A stretch of 64,000 nt of DNA. Origin: Branchiostoma floridae (lineage: Eukaryota > Chordata > Leptocardii > Amphioxiformes > Branchiostomatidae). The position numbers and the translations under genes were made by a program. Positions 57,240 to 64,000 of the stretch are shown here, piece after piece (positions within the stretch are counted from its first letter, which is position 1; each line of letters starts with the position of its first letter). The notes below the pieces were generated by a model. It was not told where the DNA came from and ran no database searches. It saw nothing but the letters and a program-made list of their open reading frames with translations. The DNA lies in assembly GCF_000003815.2 (NCBI RefSeq), contig NC_049979.1, positions 16,302,900 to 16,366,899 of the forward strand. Direction: 5' to 3'.

Positions 57240-57800
57240 GACTGGCAGAGGCAACATGAATACAGGCAACCTGAATACAGAGGGAACATGAGGCAACCTG
57301 AATACAGGCAACCTGAATACAAGCAACCTGAATACAGAGGCAACCTGAACACAGGCAACTTGAATACAGGCAACCTGAATACAGGCAACCTGAACACATG
57401 CAACCTAAATACAGGCAACCTGAATACAGAGGTAACATGAATACAGGCAACCTGAACACATGCAACCTAAATACAGGCAACATGAATACAGAGGCAACAT
57501 GAATACAGGCAACCTGAACACATGCAACCTAAATACAGGCTACCTGAATACGAGCAACCTGAATACGAGCAACCTGAATACAGGCAACCTGAACACAGGC
57601 AACCTGAACACAGGCAACCTGAACACAGGCAACCTGAATACAGGCAACCTAAATATAGGCACCTGAATACAAACAACCTGAACACAGGCATCCTAAAATC
57701 AGGCAACCTGAATACAGGTAACCTGAATACAGGCAACCCAATACAGAGGCAACCTCAAAACAGAGGCAACCTCAATACAGAGGCAACCTCAATATAGAAA
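57240..57800. repeat. 15-bp minisatellite upstream of the first recognised RGS exon
   Basis: The unit AACCTGAATACAGGC repeats about 35 times with substitutions and occasional deletions, starting 26 bases upstream of the RGS exon ending at 57214. Because the unit is a multiple of three, several frames stay open on both strands (for example NLNTG repeats on the plus strand), but nothing else suggests translation. Confidence 0.92.
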
Positions 57801-60800
57801 CAACCTAAATATAAAGGCAATCTTTGTCAAGTTTATCATTCCTTACATTAATTGATAAGGATGTCAACAGTTATTAAGTTAATACAAAATGTATCATTAT
57901 GTATTAATTTGTTTTTACAATGATTTTTCAACACCATCCCAACATTACATTTACCAGTTCAACTGAAGGTAAGATTTAAGATGACCTGCTGTTATTGTGG
58001 GCAGATAGATCAATGACATTGTTGATTCATGCACTGTGTTACCTGTAATCCAGCCATGTCAGATACATGATTTATGCTATTCATTCCCCATGATTTGCTG
58101 TAGTTAATATGTCATGAAGACACTGTAAAGGCAACAGTTCGATGAACAATCTTAAGTCAGGCAGCTTCAGGTATTGCTCTTATGGCATTTAGAAGCAAAT
58201 AGGCTAATACCAAGTCTGAAGGAAAATTAGAATATATGGCAGAAAGTGAAATCCAAGTTGACTTCCACTAAAACACCAGAAAATAGAATCATCATCAGCT
58301 GTCTGTTGACTATCCATGAGTATTTTCGTCATACATCTGGTATCATTACTTAGGGTGACACCATATTATCCTACAATGACATTAGTATGCTGATCGATAT
58401 GGAAGGTAAATCTCTATGGTCCTGGGATATCATCATCGCAGGCAACACAAGGAGTCTGAAAGTTAGAATACTCTCTGCCATTGTATGAGGCAATGTTTCT
58501 ATCATATAAAATTAAACTACAACACAAAACTAATACCATGGCCAGTAGGTCCAGAACATGAGGCCAAGACAATTGTGTATTTGATAACAATACTGGACGT
58601 GGATGGCAATCTTTGTAGCCATCTATTTAATGATTACCTCTCTTGAAGGGATAATATTTGGAATCTTAATGCCACAATTCACAGAAGTCATTCCTAAACC
58701 ACATCTACTTGTTAACAGCAATACACTTGGGCCTTGAGAACTCCCTTGACACTCTGTCAGTCTTATCCACACAGCCATGTCATGTGTGACAGGTGCATCA
58801 ACTCAATCAGAAGAGGTCCAAAGGATAATGCCATTGAGCCTCAACAGCAAAATATATCTTATGTTTGAAATATTTATCACATTCATAGTAAGGTGCTGTA
58901 GAATTTTCTACAGCATTTTAGTAAAACATAGGACTGATGCATTTGCAGCAAGTATCTAATGTCCCATCAATGACTTGCATGATCAGGACCATTATGAACA
59001 TGTACATGTAAGCTACAAATCATCATGTTTTTACATTGAAACTTGAAGTGTAAACCCCACGTATAACATGGTATCTGTTGGTATAAGCCATCACATATCA
59101 TTTGGCCATCAAACTGGAATTGGGTCCAATGGGATTTCCTGTTCAGAGATTCACCTGAAATGACATTTGATTAAGCATATGTAACATCATAATAACACCT
59201 ACTGAATATCCTAGATCCTAAACTCTAGGTACTTCAATGATTTTCATGCAGTATGCCTTAGGGCTGTGCCAGGAATCTTCAAACAGTGTGATAATAGTCC
59301 AGGGACCCTGCCTAACAACAAAGCTTCCGTCGGGATATCTATCTGTAGAATATGCAGCTAATGGTGCCAGGAATGCATGGTCTCCTGTTCCCAAGGACAA
59401 GTCAAGGGCTCAATTAAGTTCCATGGATCTCACCACAGTTTGGGGATGAATCCTGTATGGAGGTCTGGGATAAGATGTGAAATCTTTTTATTTTGAATAT
59501 GGGGACTTATCCAGGCAGTAGTAATACAGAGTACTAGCATGGAAAATGATCAGCCCATTAATGTAGCATCACATGCAACCTATGCAAAGCAGCCATGTGG
59601 ACTGTAATTTTCTACAAAGCAATTGATATGTGGGATCCAGGGCTTGAAATACCACCTGCATATGCAGGTAAGTGCAGGTAAAATTGGAGCTGTGCAGGTA
59701 TTTCTGATGTTTACCTGCACCTAACCTGCACTGGTCCATGTACTGGGTTTAGATAAACATGTACTATGGTGTAGGTGTGTATGGATTGTTATTAGCTGCA
59801 TTGACTGTTACCACCTATAATTTACTATAAGGTATAAAAGAAAAAATAGTACCTGAACAATTTTAGTATGATCCATACTTCCTAAATTCAGAGTGGTGCA
59901 GGTAAGATTTGTCTGGTGCAGGTAATTTTCAATGTTATGCAGAAAAAAGTATTTCTAGCCCTGGAATCTTTTCAAGGGAACTGCTCTGGTTCCAATGTTA
60001 CAAACAAATCAGGATCAATAATTCGTTATCTGCAGAGCTTTTATCTGAATCAGAACAATATGCAGTTATCTAATGAGGAAGAATCGGGTTCAGTGAGTTT
60101 TGTTGACTGGAGTAGACCCACTGACCATATTGTCAGGTAAAATGGCTGGTTATAGAAAATAACCAACATGAGCTAACAGTTTTTGACAAATACCAAATAT
60201 TATAGGCTAAGCTAAAATGATAAACTGGTGGGACTCATCATTTTCTTAAAGCTACCAAAACAGAGACGGTTCATGAATATTTAATGGGACTGTTTTCAGT
60301 GCTTGTATACTGCTGGTGTTCTTAATGGACGTGGAAAAGTTGATGGATATGCATGAATGGTTAGGAAAATTAGGTCACTTTGCAGTCTTTTATTGCCAAA
60401 ACCCATTTCTTCATCATCAGCACATCACATGTGAATCAATATGTGCCTGCTATCTATACATTATAATTGTGCATACACAGCATCTCAAGTTGTGACAGAG
60501 GAAGCAATTATCGGAAATAAGGACATCATTAGGAAACCCTTCTCGTGGACCAATCAGATGGATTCTTACATCACATACATGTAGCCCCTGTTACAGACCT
60601 GAGCTGGAAGGACATTTTTTTCCTGTTGTGAATTTTTCTCATTACATTCCTTGGTGGAAAAGGCTACATCACAAATGTCAAATGAATCACATGAAGGCTA
60701 GTCTCTTGAACAAACCTTCTTGGTGGCTGTTTGTTTGGTTGATTTGCGATATTTTCTGATCACTCAGTCACATGTGCTTATATGGTCAAACTTGATTGGT

Positions 60801-61419
60801 AAACCAACTAAGTAGTTTCTGCCAAATAATGTAAAAAGAAAAAAGAAAAAAATCCAAAACTGTATCCTTCCAGTCTGCAACAGATGCTATATGGAGGCTC
60901 AGATAACAAGAAGATATAACAACATGGCACCGTGGATGACTGTCCAATCAACCATTCTATTTCCTGATTTATGCTTGCCTCACAATCCCAGGCAATCACA
61001 GAATAGCCAACATAGTCCTGCATGACGTTGTACAGCCCACAACATGAAGGTCATTGATACAGAAATCATAATGACTCCATTCTTTGTATTTTTCGACATT
61101 GATCACCAGACATGAGGCTGAAATGTGCAATTATGTAAAGGATACAATGTACTTTCACTGATAGATGCGACAGCCCACACCAAGGCATTTGCTGGACATT
61201 CTCGGACATTCCAAAGTAATTAATTTAATCAAAGTCATGGATGCAGCAAAACCCTATCAATCTTGCTTCTGGAAGGGTAAAATTAAATTGGTATGATTCA
61301 TACATAGAAAATGCAATCAACTGGAAGTTTGAACAGGAAAGCTAGATGGAGCAATCATGGGAGAACTTCAGTCACATAAGAACACATCCTTCATTCAACC
61401 TGCTGAGACCAGCAGACCT
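57801..61419. other. Probable RGS intron sequence without recognised exons
   Basis: I searched both strands for the missing DEP exon (RTVKSFLSK-type sequence) and found no convincing candidate. The stretch holds one CAGGG-ended element (59638-59963); the rest is unassigned. Confidence 0.4.
59638..59963. mobile_element. CAGGG-ended inverted-repeat element with GCAGGTA repeats
   Basis: The left end CAGGGCTTGAAATAC is mirrored by GTATTTCTAGCCCTG at the right. Inside, TGCAGGTA and its inverse TACCTGCA recur many times near both ends, giving a long stem. Flanking GGATC and GAATC are at best an imperfect duplication. It is hAT-like by its ends. Confidence 0.6.
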
Positions 61420-62760
61420 GTCCCTGGTGCTGAATACAGTCCATATGAACATAAACAGATCTGTCCCTGGTGCTGAATACAGTCCACATGAACATAAACA
61501 GATCTGTCCTCCTGGTGCTGAATACAATCCATGCGAACATAAACAGATCTGTCCCTGGTGCTGAATACAGTCCATGTGAACATAAACGGATCTGTCCCTG
61601 GTGCTGAATATAGTCCATATGAACATAAACAGATCTGTCCCTGGTGCTGAATACAGTCCATATGAACATAAACAGATCTGTCCCTGGTGCTGAATACAGT
61701 CCATGTGAACATAAACAGATCTGTCCCTGGTGAACATAAACAGATCTGTCCCTGGTGCTGAATACAGTCCATGAGAACATAAACAGATCTGTCCCTGGTG
61801 CTGAATACAGTCCATGGGAACATAAACAGATCTGTTCCTGGTGCTGAATACAGTCCATAAGAACATAAACAGATCTGTCCCTGGTGCTGAATACAGTCCA
61901 TATGAACATAAACAGATCTATCCCTGGTGCTGAATACAGTCCATGCGAACATAAACAGATCTGTCCCTGGTGCTGAATACAGTCCACGTGAACATTAACA
62001 GATCTATCCCTGGTGCTGAATACAGTCCATGTGAACATAAACAGATCTGTCCCTGGTGCTGAATACAGTTCATATGAACATAAACAGATCTGTCCCTGGT
62101 GCTGAATACAGTCCATGTGGACATAAACAGATCTGTCCCTGGTGCTTAATACAGTCCATATGAACATAAACAGATCTGTCCCTGGTGCTGAATACAGTCC
62201 ATATGAACATAAACAGATCTGTCCCTGGTGCTGAATACAGTCCATGTGAACATAAACAGATCTGTTCCTGGTGCTGAATACAGTCCATGCGAACACAAAC
62301 AGATCTGTTCCTGGTGCTGAATACAGTCCATATGAACATAAACAGATCTGTCCCTGGTGCTGAATACAATCCATGCGAACATAAACAGATCTGTTCCTGG
62401 TGCTGAATACAGTCCATATGAACACAAACAGATCTGTCGCTGGCACTAAACACTGTCCAGCTCCACATGAACAGACTTGTCCCTGGTGTTGAATAAAGTC
62501 TGCATCTGCATGAACAGACCTATGTCTGGTGCTGAACATCTGTACTGTATCCACATGAACAGACCAGTCCCTGGTGCTGAGCACTGTCTACATACACATG
62601 AACAGACCTGTCCCTGGTGCTAAACACTCTTCATACACATGGACAGACCTGTCCCTGGTGCTGAACACTCTTCATACACATGAACAGACCTGTCCCTGGT
62701 GCTGAAAACTCTTCATACACATAAACAGACCTGTCCCTGGTGCTGAACACTGTCCATTTC
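61420..62760. repeat. 43-bp minisatellite, about 30 copies, open in all three minus-strand frames
   Basis: The unit AACATAAACAGATCTGTCCC followed by TGGTGCTGAATACAGTCCATRTG is repeated from about 61420, with more diverged and slightly shorter units after 62430. The unit is 43 bases (one more than 42), so each copy shifts the frame and three copies give a 43-residue superperiod. None of the three minus-strand phases has a stop, leaving a 397-codon open frame (61391-62584). There is no splice or start context and the residues are strongly repetitive, so I treat it as noncoding satellite. Confidence 0.92.
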
Positions 62761-64000
62761 TCTGTGGGTTTTGAGTTTGCAATGATGTGGACACAGTAGC
62801 CATGAATTACTTGTAGATCAATTTGTAAGAAGATAGCCAAATGTACTCACTCTCCCCACTTCCACTATTATAGTCCTTAACAAATGACTACTACTGGCCT
62901 TTACCTAACCCATTTCATTCTAGAAGGGAAAGCACCATGCATACCATGTTACAGCAAATCACTCTAAAAATGGAAGGGAAACCTATACGGTAGCCTGTGG
63001 GTCTTTCTTCCTACTGTGCCAACATTATGTAGACCTGCTAGGACAAAAATTAGCACTGTAAATAATTCAGCATTGCGCATAGCTCTGACTATGTTGTTTT
63101 GCACCAATCAAACTGCATAACATGTGGAGCTATGCATTGTTAATTGTCCCCAAGTGTTCATAGAGATAGTTGCTGTTCAACTAGTAATACAGGCTAGTCC
63201 AATATGTGTGTGTAGGATTGATTTTCTGTTCTTGTTCACCTGTTTTTTTTTCTACTGCTGATGTTCAGCACCATGGACAGGCATGCTCCCTTAATGAAAA
63301 AATAGATGGTATAATTGCAGTCCTTATCAACCTTGGCTTATCAAATTATCTTATGAATCTTTCCCTTGTACCATGTTAAAAGCCTAGGTAGAGCCTTGGT
63401 CAGAATGTGCACAGAAATACATGGTATTTCAGGGTTTATTCCTAATGGGACAAAACCCCCTCTGATGTTTGCTGCAGCAAAGCCATAATGTGAGGTAGAT
63501 TTCAGAGCGGTGAGTCATGCTCTCTCTCCGCACATCTTTATTTGTATGCAAGACGAGGATCTTATGGGCAGGAGAGTTATTCCAATTGGACTCAACAAGT
63601 CACGCAGTCATGATAAAGGTCACATTGGGTTGGGTCCCACAGGAAGCTTAGTTTGATCAAGGGCCTGTAGGAGTGGTTTTAACCCTCAGAAGCCAATGAG
63701 TGCATCTATGCACCAAATATGTTAGTATGCAAAAGGTTAATAGGTACCCAAGCTACTTGCTGGTTTTTGTGAAGATTGTTTAACATCTGTACTGCAGAAA
63801 ATCATGTCATTTACACAAACCTTGACTTCTGCCACACACAGCTCTTTCATCCTCTGAACAAAACAATGAAGAATATAAACTAAAACATAAATAGCAGCAA
63901 TGACTAAGATAAATAAAAGAACCTCATGTCCATCCATATACAGATGGATATAACAGACATGTACTCAACATAGAGGAGTCACTATAGATCCATCACTATG
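62761..64000. other. Right-edge sequence without a recognised exon
   Basis: No family-level coding match was seen. A 33-base minus-strand segment (about 63821-63853) has acceptor and donor-like edges but no similarity to the missing RGS exon. By position the stretch should still be the 5' part of the RGS gene or its upstream DNA. Confidence 0.35.

Noticed and set aside
57220..57797. Cys-rich or NLNTG-repeat proteins
   Set aside because: These are translations of a 15-bp minisatellite; frames on both strands are open for the same trivial reason.
61391..62584. A 397-codon repetitive protein gene on the minus strand
   Set aside because: All three phases of a 43-bp satellite are stop-free, so openness is not evidence of coding. 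There are no flanking exons or motifs.
63821..63853. Missing N-terminal exon of the RGS gene
   Set aside because: Splice-like edges are present, but the 11 encoded residues (RMKELCVAEVK) do not resemble the expected DEP start.

Overview
The window looks like nuclear DNA from a lancelet (amphioxus, Branchiostoma-type invertebrate chordate). Its genes are intron-rich with vertebrate-like exon structure and encode proteins close to human BROX, MUS81, PKNOX1 and RGS6/7. They sit among short inverted-repeat DNA transposons, minisatellites and retroelement pieces. There is one assembly gap (N run 19013-19815). The species assignment is inference; the gene identities come from the exons read on each strand. 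Layout: (1) 1-745 (-): a signal-peptide exon of a gene leaving the left edge, next to a retro-insertion with an inverted 5' end. (2) 3826-5158 (+): a compact three-exon bHLH gene (104 aa). (3) 6011-9132 (+): an intronless receptor tyrosine kinase copy (cadherin-like, EGF, Ig, EGFs, membrane segment, kinase), broken by three reading-frame shifts and an LTR-like insertion. (4) 10075-15259 (+): complete BROX, 12 exons, 414 aa, ending in a CaaX box. (5) 17068-18840: a nest of mobile elements, including a 471-bp terminal-repeat retrotransposon in miniature (TRIM) whose LTRs carry a tRNA-like Pol III promoter. (6) 20115-26028 (+): a nine-exon gene for an 805-aa secreted coiled-coil fibrinogen-related protein. 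(7) 26907-33833 (-): complete MUS81, 19 exons, 645 aa, tail-to-tail with the fibrinogen-related gene; its intron 2 holds a nested TRIM cluster. (8) 38406-43402 (+): Pknox/Prep TALE homeobox gene, ten coding exons, 561 aa. (9) 49075-57214 (-): R7-family RGS gene, last 15 coding exons, 459 codons; its first exons were not found. Two large minisatellites (15-bp and 43-bp units) lie upstream of its first recognised exon. The genes are functionally unrelated housekeeping, developmental and signalling genes (ESCRT-linked BROX, the MUS81 nuclease, the Pknox transcription factor, a G-protein regulator), so no operon-like logic is expected. The most unusual system is the TRIM family. The complete copy at 18003-18473 (-) has 181-bp LTRs identical in this sequence, a 4-bp target duplication, a primer-binding site, a palindrome and a polypurine tract in 109 internal bases, and no coding capacity. 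A diverged relative at 32574-33224 (+) keeps the same internal layout but has a different tRNA-like module in its LTRs, and it interrupts a third, older LTR on the opposite strand. This resembles plant Cassandra elements (TRIMs with 5S rRNA in the LTR), but with tRNA-like modules in an animal.
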